A DNA stretch of 64,000 nucleotides. Source: Pycnopodia helianthoides (taxonomy: Eukaryota > Echinodermata > Asteroidea > Forcipulatida > Asteriidae). The position numbers and the translations under genes were made by a program. The stretch covers positions 3,443,371 to 3,507,370 of the forward strand of contig CM063246.1 in NCBI GenBank assembly GCA_032158295.1. The letters run 5' to 3'. The notes below the pieces were generated by a model. That model made no database searches, had not been told where the DNA came from, and saw nothing but the letters and a program-made list of their open reading frames with translations. Each line of letters opens with the position of its first letter. Position 1 is the first letter of the stretch. Below are positions 32,078 through 43,000 of the stretch, one piece after another.

Positions 32078-32859
32078 TATTTTCAATGTACATTTTCAAC
32101 TGTTTCGGCCACGAAATACTATATAATCATCAACCAGGCCTATCATTGCACACTGGGCCCCCAAAGATGGCGGCAATATAGATTACAATATACAACCCCC
32201 CCCCCTCCAAATTAGATAAACCAACAGTATAGCGCCCACAACGTTGACATCAGTAATACAATACAGTGCCATGTTATTTGTTGCCAAAATAAACAATTTC
32301 TCAAAGTGTCATATCATTTGGACAAAAGTTCCGGAACTTATTTGAAAAATACGATTGTTGTCCAAAATTGACAAACAACTACAAAAATTGGCGATTAAAA
32401 AAAAGCTTTTACGGCATGATTGTATGTAGAACGTGCTAAAATTAACACTTAAGAGAGTTTGTCAAAAATCGTTCACGAACTTCGAAAAATATGGAGGGGG
32501 CACTATATGCACCCCCCGTCAAAAGAAAAATAATATGGTTGCGAGTTCGATCATGACACTTGCAACACATTTTCTTAATATCATTGGTTCTTCCAATCAT
32601 ATTGACCGACACTGACACACAAGAAAACACGTACAGGCGCAACAACTCTGTGTTCAATTAGTTTATTACATTGCCACAATTTACAATGGTTGCCGAATCT
32701 CCAACTCAAGCAAGGGATTTAAAAAGCTATGAATTTAAAATAACATCCGATTTTACTGGAAAAAACTGCGTAGGCGGATATAGTTTTCTATGTTGGACTG
32801 ACAAGTAAACATTCGCTGTACAAAGCTATGTGAATGTACTGCATTCAACACTGCAAACA
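32073..32859. other. Non-coding, nothing recognised
   Basis: AT-rich sequence without a supported exon or repeat family. Confidence 0.35.
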
Positions 32860-32960
32860 TTAATTAGTGGCCTGACGTTTCGACCCTAGCAGAGTCTTTC
32901 GTTTGAAACCTGACGTGCCAATTTGTCCTGGATACAAAATAATTTCATGTCGTTCTGGCA
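32860..32960 (+). repeat. Dispersed repeat with GGCCTGACGTTTCGA
   Basis: GTGGCCTGACGTTTCGACCC, TAGCAGAGTCTTTCG recurs as AATGGCCTGACGTTTCGATT, CTAGCAGATTCTTTCTCGA at about 39720-39770. The surrounding sequence is not shared for long, so only an end of each element may be preserved. Confidence 0.6.
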
Positions 32961-33069
32961 TTCAAGTGTAAAGACTACACTTAGCTTTAACTATATTTTT
33001 TTAATGAATGAATATGCATAAAACCAGATATTGCAGCGACCAGATCCAAACGCGAGATTTTGGGGGATT

Positions 33070-33486
33070 GAAATTTTCTTTGAGTAAAGTTAGAAGATTG
33101 GTATGGATCAGAAGTGCTTAAAAAGTATGTCTATTTCTCGGTTCCAGGCACAGAGGCTTGATTTTTCACCCTCAAAATGCAAAAAGCTCAGAGCTTCCGG
33201 GGGCTTCGCCCCCCTGGACCCACAGCGGAGCCTCACCCCTGGACCCCACCATCGATGTTACTGAAATTTTTCCAGTAAACTTAGAAGGTTTATATGGATC
33301 TGATTTCCAATAAAAGTGTGTCTATTTCTCTGTTTTAGGCACATGGAAGCTTGATTTTTAACCCCACAGAATGCCAAAAGCTCAGGCCGGCCCCTGGATC
33401 CCACCCATTTTTTTGTTTACCCTCTAATACAAAATACTGGTTGCACCGTTGTGCCCCCCGGTTTAAAAAATCCTGGATCCGCCCCT
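33070..33486 (+). repeat. Two-unit repeat with CTTCGCCCCCCTGGACCC block
   Basis: Units of about 190 bp start near 33073 and 33267. Shared blocks are AGTAAA.TTAGAAG, TGTCTATTTCTC.GTT, AGGCACA..G.AGGCTTGATTTTT.ACCC and AAAAGCTCAG. The first unit ends in CCGGGGGCTTCGCCCCCCTG, a strong local hairpin, followed by GACCC. Confidence 0.65.
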
Positions 33487-33501
33487 GCAATTAGTAACAG
33501 C

Positions 33502-33525
33502 ATGGAGGTAGAATTCTACCTCCAT
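33502..33525. repeat. Perfect 24-bp palindrome
   Basis: Each half is ATGGAGGTAGAA read inward, with no loop, flanked on both sides by ACAGC-type sequence (AACAGC left, AACAGC right). A spaced version of the same arms occurs at 45931-45962. Confidence 0.9.
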
Positions 33526-34209
33526 AACAGCAACAGCTAATTCTATTTTCGTCTTTTGATACTATGAGCAGAGTAAAAGAGCCACGATGACCAGCACACA
33601 CGCCTCTGGACGACAGACCACGAGGTTGTGTGCCCAATGGGGGTTATAGTATCGATCAATATCCAATTACGTAATAAAACATTAAAAAAAAAACCCAAAC
33701 AGGGGAGATTTGGCATACAATAATCACTGAATTAAACAAAAACTATGACATCGCCCAAGTATGAAGCTAAAGCATATGCAGTTAAAATGTTGCAAAAAAT
33801 GAGTTAAATCCACACAGAATGAGAAAGGTAGAGACGGTGCGAATGAGCAAACTAATTACAGGTAAACTATTTTTGTGGATTACTAATTTATACCTATGTG
33901 AGTCGATAGCTCTTTCTCTTACGGATAGTCATTCCACACATAAAGGAAATATATAAATTGCTTAAAAGCATACAGTTTTAGCAAAAGAAATTTAAGTCTA
34001 ACTTATAATCATCCAAATGTCGGATGTTGATACGAAGAACAATTGTTGTTTGACAACGTACCGTTGGTGAATGCAACATGTTAGGTGTTTTTTAAATAAA
34101 TTGTTACTACTAATGATTACGGTTTAGTGCTCAGTTTTAGTAGGCCTATTATACGTGCAGTATTTCTTACAGTTAACAGCTGGGTATACAAAGTCTTTAT
34201 AGTGTTGGT
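33526..34209. other. Non-coding, nothing recognised
   Basis: AT-rich without supported features. Confidence 0.35.
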
Positions 34210-34325
34210 ACCTTTGAGCTTACCCATCTGGCCCTTGTAGGGGTCTTTTACACAATGGAACAATGAACCCCACAAAGTTTTTCTTTGTTTAACTTTGGAC
34301 TCCCCCGAGGAATTCTTAATGTTTG
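34210..34325 (+). repeat. Fragment of the GACCCCACAA...GAATTC repeat
   Basis: GGGGTCTTTTACACAATGGA, ACAATGAACCCCACAAAG, TTTCTTTGTTTAACTTTGGA and GAGGAATTCTT match 60519-60600 closely. Confidence 0.7.
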
Positions 34326-35004
34326 TTGTATGTTGTTTATTGTTTAGTGTTCGGCGCTTATCTACTCCCGTTTTGTTGTTTATCAATTATCAATTAAATA
34401 TAATTTTTTACAATTAAAAAGTTATCAATGGTGATTGTAGGCGCCAAGGTTGTAATGATTTCGTGGCATGTCTAGGGCCGTTGGGACCACGGAGTGGGTG
34501 GTTCGGGGCCGGGACGGGGCATCGATGGTGGCGTCAATTAAAAGCCGAGTACATGAACAAACTGACACGGAGAACGTTAGCAATAATGTTGTCAGTTTGT
34601 GGTTTTGTCTCTTAAAATACTTGTATGAATTTTTGGCTTCAAACTTTAAAATGAGTTAGAAATCAAATATGCATATTTATTCCCCAAGTTAAAATTAATA
34701 CTAAAATTCCGTAATAATTCAAAAGTCCAGTTTCGGTACAATACTTCATACCCATTTAGTTTGTGTGCAGCTTTTAGAGGTTCTATCATCAAATACACGA
34801 AATTATGTGAGCCTTAGGGAGGCTAAATATGACCACATAAAGTTAGACCAATTATTTATATTAATCTGTCACAGAAATCACAAAGTTAGCTATTTTGTTT
34901 TCAAAGAAAGTTTCCAAGTGGTCAGGAATTTGTCCAAATTCCAATAAATACTGTGTCATTATGTGGCTCCACGAACCTTTAATTTACTTTTAATTGGCTA
35001 GAAC
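34326..35004. other. Non-coding; one GC-rich patch
   Basis: A GC-rich patch at 34470-34540 (GGGCCGTTGGGACCACGGAG) stands out from AT-rich surroundings. The overlapping 63-aa frame shows no known motif. Confidence 0.35.
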
Positions 35005-36194
35005 AAATTTTTCGTCGTAAAATTCAATATATATTTGAAGATTGGAGAATAGATTTTGTCTTACTCGATTGCTTAGCGAACAGGTGTTTTCATTTTTTTT
35101 TTATCATCTTAACCAAGCCCGATAATAAGTCGGTCTGTGACTGATCCGATTTGTTCCCTACAATTTTTAGTAAACCTTGTTTTTTAGTGTTTCACTTTAT
35201 CTCGGGTTTTGTTGTATTTCCGTGATAGCCAATGTAACAAATACATAAAAAAGTGAAACGCACAAAAATAATGTTGTTTGGCATAAAGGAAAAAAGAGCC
35301 AAATGTTGTTACTGGGCAATAGTTGGACAATAGAGAGCCTTCTTTTTATCAATCTGTAGTCCAGGGAATTCCAACCTCGAACAAAAACTTCAATTAAATA
35401 AAAAAAATCAAATCCGCGAAAAAACCTCTTCTCATTGGTTTGTGTATTATTTTTAAAGACTTGGCAGTTGCAACCAGGAAATGCAATTTACAGAAATTAT
35501 TTAGGGCGGTTATTCGTGAAAGTCAGCATTTTCTTTAAAGAGTTGCGGGTAATGCGGCGCATTAAATTTTTTACGTCGTAAATTCAAATATATATTTGAA
35601 GTTTGGAGAAATGTTTTTTTGTCTGACTCGATTGTTTAGTGCACAGGTGTTTTCATAAGTCTTTTAATCATCTTGGCCCGAAAATGAGTCAGTCTGTGAC
35701 TGATACGATTTGTCCCCTTGGTTTTTAGTAAACCTTGTTTTTTTTTAGTAAACCTTGGTTTTTAGTAAACCTTGAAATTTAGTGTGTCACTTTATCTCGA
35801 GTTTTGTTGTATTTTTGTAATACCCGTCATGATAGCTTGTGTAACAAAAGATGCGTGAAACGCACAAAAATAGTGTTCTTTGGACAGAGGAAAAAACTGG
35901 CAAAAAAAAAAAAGATTTTGCTACTGGGAAAAAGTTTGACAATAGATGGCCTTCTTTTTGTCAGTCGAGTTTGTTCGAGGTTGGAATTCCCCAATCAAGG
36001 GAATTCCAACCTCGAACAAAAACTTCAATTAAAAAAAATTAAATCCAGGAAAAATGATACTTTTCATTGGTTTTAGTATTTTTTTTAAAGACTTGGCAGT
36101 GGCGACTAGGGAATGCAATAATACAAAATTTATTTAAGGTGGTTACTTGTGCACGTCAGCAGTCTTTTTAAAGTATTGCGGGTACTGCGGCGCA
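35005..36194 (+). repeat. Diverged tandem duplication, two units of about 560-630 bp
   Basis: Copy 1 is 35005-35562 and copy 2 is 35565-36194. Shared landmarks in order: TCGTAAA.TTCAA.ATATATTTGAAG, TCTGTGACTGAT.CGATTTG, TAGTAAACCTTGTTTTT, GGGAATTCCAACCTCGAACA, AAGACTTGGCAGT and TGCGGGTA.TGCGGCGC. Copy 2 is longer because TTTAGTAAACCTTG is tripled and because a hairpin arm has been added. Confidence 0.85.
35970..36020. repeat. Perfect 22-bp hairpin, 7-nt loop
   Basis: TTTGTTCGAGGTTGGAATTC (35970 on) faces GAATTCCAACCTCGAACAAA (to 36020) around CAATCAA-type loop bases. Copy 1 of the tandem unit has only the right arm (about 35365), so the left arm is new to copy 2. Confidence 0.9.
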
Positions 36195-37634
36195 AACCTC
36201 GACCGTCTCCAAACCTAAAATGAACTATTTATACTTTTCAAAAGATCGACTGGTTCCTACAGACAGACATGAAGAGAAAGAAAAGCTATCCCAAACCGCA
36301 TCTCTTTGGGCGTTGCCCCTGTCACCAACCGTTTAACTTAACTTAACTTTATTTCTAAATCCCAACAAGAATGAGAACAATATCACATTAAAATTGTACA
36401 GTAACTACATAACTATAGCCAGTGGAAAAGAAACAACAATGCTTGAAGGCCATCAGGGGTCCGTAAAAAGCATACTAGCGTGTGGACTAAGGGCCCCTTA
36501 AATTATGTTGCTTGTAGATTTGATACATCAAAGAATAGGAAGGACCCAAAGCTACAAACTACTGTTTAACTGATAGCTCAATTAAAATACTTACAGGTCT
36601 TTAGTCCATAAATAAAATCAGGACTCACGGGCTATCTAACTTGTTTTATTTATTTATTTTTTAAAAATTATTTGTATTTAACGAGATCTCTCGCGGCTTA
36701 CTTTCTTTACCCACAATGCAGTGCTAACGCATATGCGTGTCGTGCTCACGCACTGTGCCTTTAGCATTAAAACAAACCATAATATTATTGTTTTATTACA
36801 ATGAGTTTTGATGAAGATTGTATTCTAAAATTAGGGTTGAAGTTTCGCAATACCATTATGTTAACCCTTTAGTCACTGCAACACCCGAGTTTGCTGATTT
36901 TTTTTCCAGTTTTCAAGACCCTTGCAGTAAATTACTAGAATCGTGGTTAAATTTCAAAAGATACCCAATGCTTGTTTTTACATCAAATTTTCGTCCTTTT
37001 CGTTATTATTGTCATTGATTAACATATTATTTTTAAATTCGGAGGTGATAAGACCCAAGGGAACGATAATTGCCTCCCGTTAACAGCTACCGCTAATTTA
37101 TATGTTGTTACTTTTCATAAGGTTCAAATGAACACAACAATTTAGGAGGCTGTTACCTGGCAGCAAATGCTCACACTAATTAAATGCTAATTAGGCATTC
37201 GTTGTTGACATTATCATCATAATGAAAGAAAATGTAAATGTTTTGTTGAGCGTGGTGTTAGTAAGAGCTACATCATTTCATCATCATTAGCGTTAACATT
37301 TACAATTCAACTGTGAAGGGCGAAAATTAAAAAATTATGTATATAAACGATTGCCATTGTCTTGACTGACACCAACGCTTACCAATGACTATCTAGTTTT
37401 ATTATGGTGTAACTGTTTTTTTTATTTATTTTTTTTTTATTTTTTTATATTTTTTTAAAAATATACCCATAAAAGAGAATCAGTTTTAGCCAGATTGAAA
37501 TTTCAGCGTGATGCTGATGGAACAAATGGCAAATTCTCTCACCCCCTCTCTCTCCTTTTGGGTCAAATTTTACCGGGGCACGTGCCTCATCGGCCCCCTG
37601 GATATGCGTATGCTTTGACCAAACAAAAACACTT
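36195..37634. other. Non-coding, nothing recognised
   Basis: No exon or repeat family identified apart from T-rich tracts at 37415-37460. Confidence 0.35.
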
Positions 37635-38685
37635 TTAAAGGCAGTGGACACTATTGGTAATTACTCAAAATAATTATTAGCATAAAACCTTACTTGGTAA
37701 CGAGTAATGGGGAGAGGTTGACAGTATAAAACATTGTGAGAAACGGCTCCCTCTGAAGTGACACAGTTTTCGAGAAAGAAGTAATTTTCCACGAATTTGA
37801 TTTCGAGACCTCAGAATTAGATTTTGAGGTCTCGAAATCAACCATCTGAAAGCACACAACTTCGTGTGACAAGGGTGTTTTTTCTTTCATAGTTATCTCG
37901 CAACTTCGATGACCAATTGAGCTCAAGTTTTTACAGGTTTGTTATTCTATCCATATGTTGAGATACACCAAGTGAGAAGACTGGTCTTTGACAATTACCA
38001 ATAGTGTCCAGTGTCTTTAAATGATATAATTTAACTGCGACACCAGTAGGTCGTGCTCGGTGCGGATACGCTCACCCCAAAAGCTCGTCTCACTCAGTCT
38101 CGATGTGGACGGTCAAGTAATCCGCTTTGCCCAACGTTCCAGCTGGGAACAATAACAAGAAGTGCAACAAAACAAACGGCTCGTTAAAAAGCACCATACA
38201 GAAGATTGAAGTATATTTATATTAATTTGGCTTATCATTATCACTTATTATTTCTTTATTTTTCGAAAACGTATTTGACAATTTTAATGTGCTTTAGTAC
38301 ACCGCTTCTGATAAAATGGTTCAGTTCTGCGAACTTCTGCTGGGGGGGGGGGGGCTGCCGGGCCAGTGAGTGGTTACACACAGATACATATTTTGTGTGT
38401 GAAACAAGCAAATGTTGTTCGTTTACTGATGCGATATTTACATAGTTAACGTTGCTGTCAGACCATCGACAGGCTATAACGACGGTATTGACAAAATTTG
38501 CCTTCGTAAACGTTGGAGCACAATAAAAATGAATAAGGTTTAAACAGCGAGAAAGAGAAAACATTTTAAAATGATAATGTATTACTTTATTATCATTCAG
38601 AATAATTTCAGTTAAGTTCAACCGTTCAGATGGAGGTTTGTGCCAATCAAACACTTTCGGAGGTTGATTGCAGTCTCTTTCAATA
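37635..38685 (-). repeat. Right arm of the 1.05-kb inverted duplication
   Basis: Inverse complement of 30913-31961. The inner boundary is again the TTAA end of the MITE: on the minus strand both arms read CTGCCTTTAA and then diverge at the next base. The outer boundary falls within unrecognised sequence (ATTGAAAGAGACTGC and then divergence). Confidence 0.92.
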
Positions 38686-38935
38686 CAGGTTGAATTTTCA
38701 AATAGTTTATTATGAGAATGCACCAGTGCATTTGATATCAGGATCAGTTCAACCAATTAATTTCCCTGTAAGAGAAGAACATTGCGCAGATTTGTTGAAA
38801 TATTCAGAAGAATGCTTTAGAAGCATATTTTTGTTATTTAGGGTAAATTATATGTAAACCTGGTTGATTCAGCTAAAAAGAATACTCCACCTAAAAAGAA
38901 TACTTGGAAGGAAATTTTCGTGTTTTAATGTTCAT

Positions 38936-39300
38936 ATTTAAAGGTATTATACAGGATTGGTAGAGCTGACAAAACAGTCGCAAACAGTGTTCATGTTTTG
39001 TGTGATTAACCATATACATGAAATAACAAACCTGTGAAAATTTGAGCTCAATTGGTCATCGAGTTCACGAGAAAATAGTGAAAAGAGACCTTATGTGTTT
39101 TCTGTTTTTCAAACAACGAGTTTATTATTGCGCGCGATAAAAACTATTGTTTTATTCATTTCTCAGAAACGATAGCATTTTAGGCAGAAATATTTTAAGG
39201 AACCCTTTCTACTATTACTTACTTTAAATCATGTTAGTTATGTGTGAATCTGTGAACATTTGTGTTTTTCGATCTTACCAATAGTGTACAGGGCCTTTAA
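38936..39300 (+). mobile_element. Diverged relative of the TTAA MITE
   Basis: TTTAAAGGTATTATACAGGA at the left and ACCAATAGTGTACAGGGCCT at the right are its ends. The middle shares TAACAAACCTGTGAAAATTT and GAGCTCAATTGGTCATCGAG with the 31579 element, but the remainder differs, so this is a separate subfamily. Confidence 0.7.
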
Positions 39301-40013
39301 GACCAAAGAAAATGTGTTTTGGAGGGGTGTCTGCCTATATCCTGCTTTAAGATTTTGCAAAAATAGTTAAAACCCTGCGTGACACCATCAACAAAATCCA
39401 CACACTTACGCCATCGAACTGTGACATCTACTGTCCGTTTGTATTAGCGTGTAATTCATTTTTTTATTTTATTTTTTATAACCCAATCACTTTCAAATGG
39501 CACAAAACCTTTAAATATAGACCCTTTTGACTGGATAAAAAAAATTTCAAGCACATATTATTTTTAATAATTACAAGACATTTACCATGCTATTCGGCTA
39601 GGTGTAGATGGGGAACCTGGAATATTTTTAGATAAAAAATTAAAATAAAAAATGGCGGAGTACTGATTATTTAATTAAAGACTGACTGTTGATCACAGTA
39701 CGATGGCACTGTGCAGGGTTTAATGGCCTGACGTTTCGATTCTAGCAGATTCTTTCTCGATGGCTAAATGACAACACAACACAATAAACAGGTATACTGG
39801 TGTACAGAAGCAGTGACAGCGGCAGAAAGCACACAGAAAAAGCAAGGGATGAAACAATGGAGACAAAGGGGCGGGCAGAGAGAAGGACCTGGTTTAACTA
39901 CAAGAGGTTGGAAACACAAAATACAAAAATCAAAGGTAGGAAGAGCGAGAAAAAATGATAGATTTTGATTCACTCAGTAAAGAGAGCTATTGTTTTATTT
40001 ATTAAGACAATTA
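39301..40013. other. Non-coding before the 40-kb gene end
   Basis: Contains the GGCCTGACGTTTCGATT repeat end (about 39720-39770). Two overlapping AATAAA signals on the minus strand (39994-40003) belong to the gene ending at 40014. Confidence 0.45.
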
Positions 40014-43000
40014 CTATGGTGTACCTTTAAGTTCATACTCCCAGGTAATAGATTCGTGAGTGCTGTACAGTATGACGGGATAACTGCTGTATGAATCATC
40101 CCGATCCCATGAACAATGCCCTTCTGAATCTAGCACCACCAGCCAGCCGCGGTCAGAAGAACAGCCGGCGTAGTACCTATTGATGAAGAACCGTCGAGCA
40201 AAATTCCATCTGCTAAAGTTTGTATGACAATATGATACGGGAGAGAGTTCTGATTATAAAATGAACCACAAGTAAATTATTTATCAGCAATCTCAGCCGA
40301 CGTTTGTCTTTTTTGAATATGAAAGATGGTGTCAGAAATACTTTCACTTAATAAATGGATTCCACTTATATACGCTCACGCCTCAACCCCACCAAACAAA
40401 TATGTTTGTCAACCTGGTAAATCGAAGTATTCTTTTTGTTCTTTCATTGCTTGGACTTTGATTATTATTCATCCCGAATACCTTTTCTTTCTCGCACACA
40501 CAATCGTCGGATGCAGTTTTTTGGTTCTTTCAAGGTTTGTTTTCAGTACACATTCAATCCCCGGGAGTGAGGCATGCATCATTTATTTCCATACATTTCT
40601 TAACGTAAGAATTCTACCTTTTATGAAAAAATAACACGAGAAACGGACAATGTGATGAAATACCATTTCAAACTGCTTATACACCGTTTAAATTTCACTC
40701 CGAACTTGTCTTTTCATCTTCTTTTATAAGTTGTTCTAGATTGAACATTTTAAATTAGCATATTGAACTTTTCCCCCAATATTTTCGAAGATTATATTTG
40801 AGCATTTAAATTTCCAAGCGTTTGTTTCAGTCACAGTTTGTAACCTATTGTCAGGTGTAACTGATATGGAAACTACGAGTTTGAAATGAAATAGTTTACG
40901 TGTGCTGGGCTAACTACCATCATGTATACGTACCCTCTCACCACATGTCCAGCGATAGAGAAGTAATTTGTAATGGCTGTTGTTGTCAGGTCACTCCATG
41001 GAGAGGATACAAGGCGCTCCTTGGCGAACCAGCTCAAAATGTCTGAGTCTACTCCATTGAATACCAATTCAACTTTGACCTCAGTGTGGTTATACAAGGA
41101 CAGCTTGACCTGGACAGAGATTCAAACAACTGTTTTACAGGATTGTATCATCGAACCGAATTGGGGGAAAAAAAACATCACATTTGCGAAAATCCGACCG
41201 TAAGTCACGCCCACTTCAAACAAACTGGCTCCAACGATTACCAGAAGCTCATTTTAAAAGGAACATTCTTCCCGCGTTACACAAATGTTTGGACAACTAA
41301 CTAAAGCCAGGTATAAGTATAGTAATATTTTCCTTGTTTTAAAAAAATGTGACTGTGTTCCAGCAGACCTTTGATACCTACACCATTCTTTAAGTTGATT
41401 TCCAAAAGGTTGGTTGGCTTCAGAAAATAGAAGGTTTATCATGGTTGCGTAAATAGTCAAAAGTCAAAAGTTTTTCAAAGTTTTTAAGAAGTCGGAAAAT
41501 GAGCATTCGTATATAAAATTGGCTGGCAAGGTCAAATTCGGATTTGTGATGCACTCACTTTCAAATAGATAGAGTCCTTATAAAGTTGGACGAAAAAAAG
41601 TCTCCAACCTCACAAAAACGGTGTAAAATACCGCTGTTATTAGAAACATTAAAGTGTAATTTTTTTGACAAAATAAAAAAATGTTCGATGACGTCACATT
41701 TCCAATATATGGTCGGTAAATTTTGTACATATAATTTTCAGCTGTTTCCTGAATTTGATGATATTCAGTCAAAACTGCATTGAATTTGACCTTTTGACCA
41801 GCGCAAAAATTCCCCTCTGGAAGGTACAGACCCAATATTTTTTGATATTTAACACCATTTTAAATAAATAAATAAATAATAAATTAATTATTTTTGTTGT
41901 TTCTTTATCGAAACAAATGTAAAAACTTCGACCCTGCACGTGGCCACAACAATGCAATCCGTATTAAGACATCAAACTTGCCCAACATCTGAAAATCAAT
42001 TTGTTGCTTTGTGCAAAAACATGTCTTTGTTTTGCTTCAATTTATCATTTGTTTTGTTATGGCCGAGGTGCGTTTTCTAGTCCCTGAGGTAGGCCGGGTC
42101 AAGTCACACGAGTAACCTCCGGCAAGGGCCAAGCGAACAAATATATAAAGGGACGCTATAAACAGAAGTCAATATAAATAATTCACCACGCTTTTTATAT
42201 TTATTATTTACTCACCTGTTTGATATTCAACACTCCATTCTTCCAAGCATTGTACAGTGTTTCGTTTCGATAGTTCCCGTGGCACCCCAAATTTTACCAT
42301 CCCAAGTCGTGTTAGTCCACAGATCATACAGCTTAATTCCCGTACCAGCAACCCCTTTGAAGACCAATTGCCATTCAAGCCCTGAGTAGAAAAAGACACC
42401 CACTGACATTGTAGCACATAAAGTTTCTTCAGAGTAATTTCTCGTAAATACTTGACATTGTGTCCACGGTCAAAAAATCATTTCGTTTATACTTTGTTGG
42501 ATGAAAGGACTTGTGGTGCAAGTTAACAACATAATAGACTGTTAAAATCATTACGTAGTCCGTTGCCATAAAAACGGGTCAATTTGTGTTTAGGCATTGT
42601 TGCCATATTTAGGGGTCTTAAAAACTAGTTTTCGTTGATATTAAAAAGTTCGCCTAGCCAAGGGAGAATTAAAAAAAAAAATAATAATAAATAAATACAA
42701 TTTTACTACAAAAACATTTGTATAAAAGTGCAAAATTTTCGTCCTTGCCTTATTTGAAACCCCCACTTATTGTAGTCTACCTTGTGCTATATCTAGAACG
42801 TGCATTAAGGCATATTTTCTAAACTTGCAAAAATGATATTTATACTCTATTTTGCTTCTCAAAATGTCAACTTGTTAGGGGTGTCACACTTGAACTTGAC
42901 TATGTTGTTAGGCATTAGTGTGGATATGGACACGTAATTGGTTTCGGGATGATGACATCATCAATTATTAAACCAAACATATCCGGACGCGTATTTTTTT

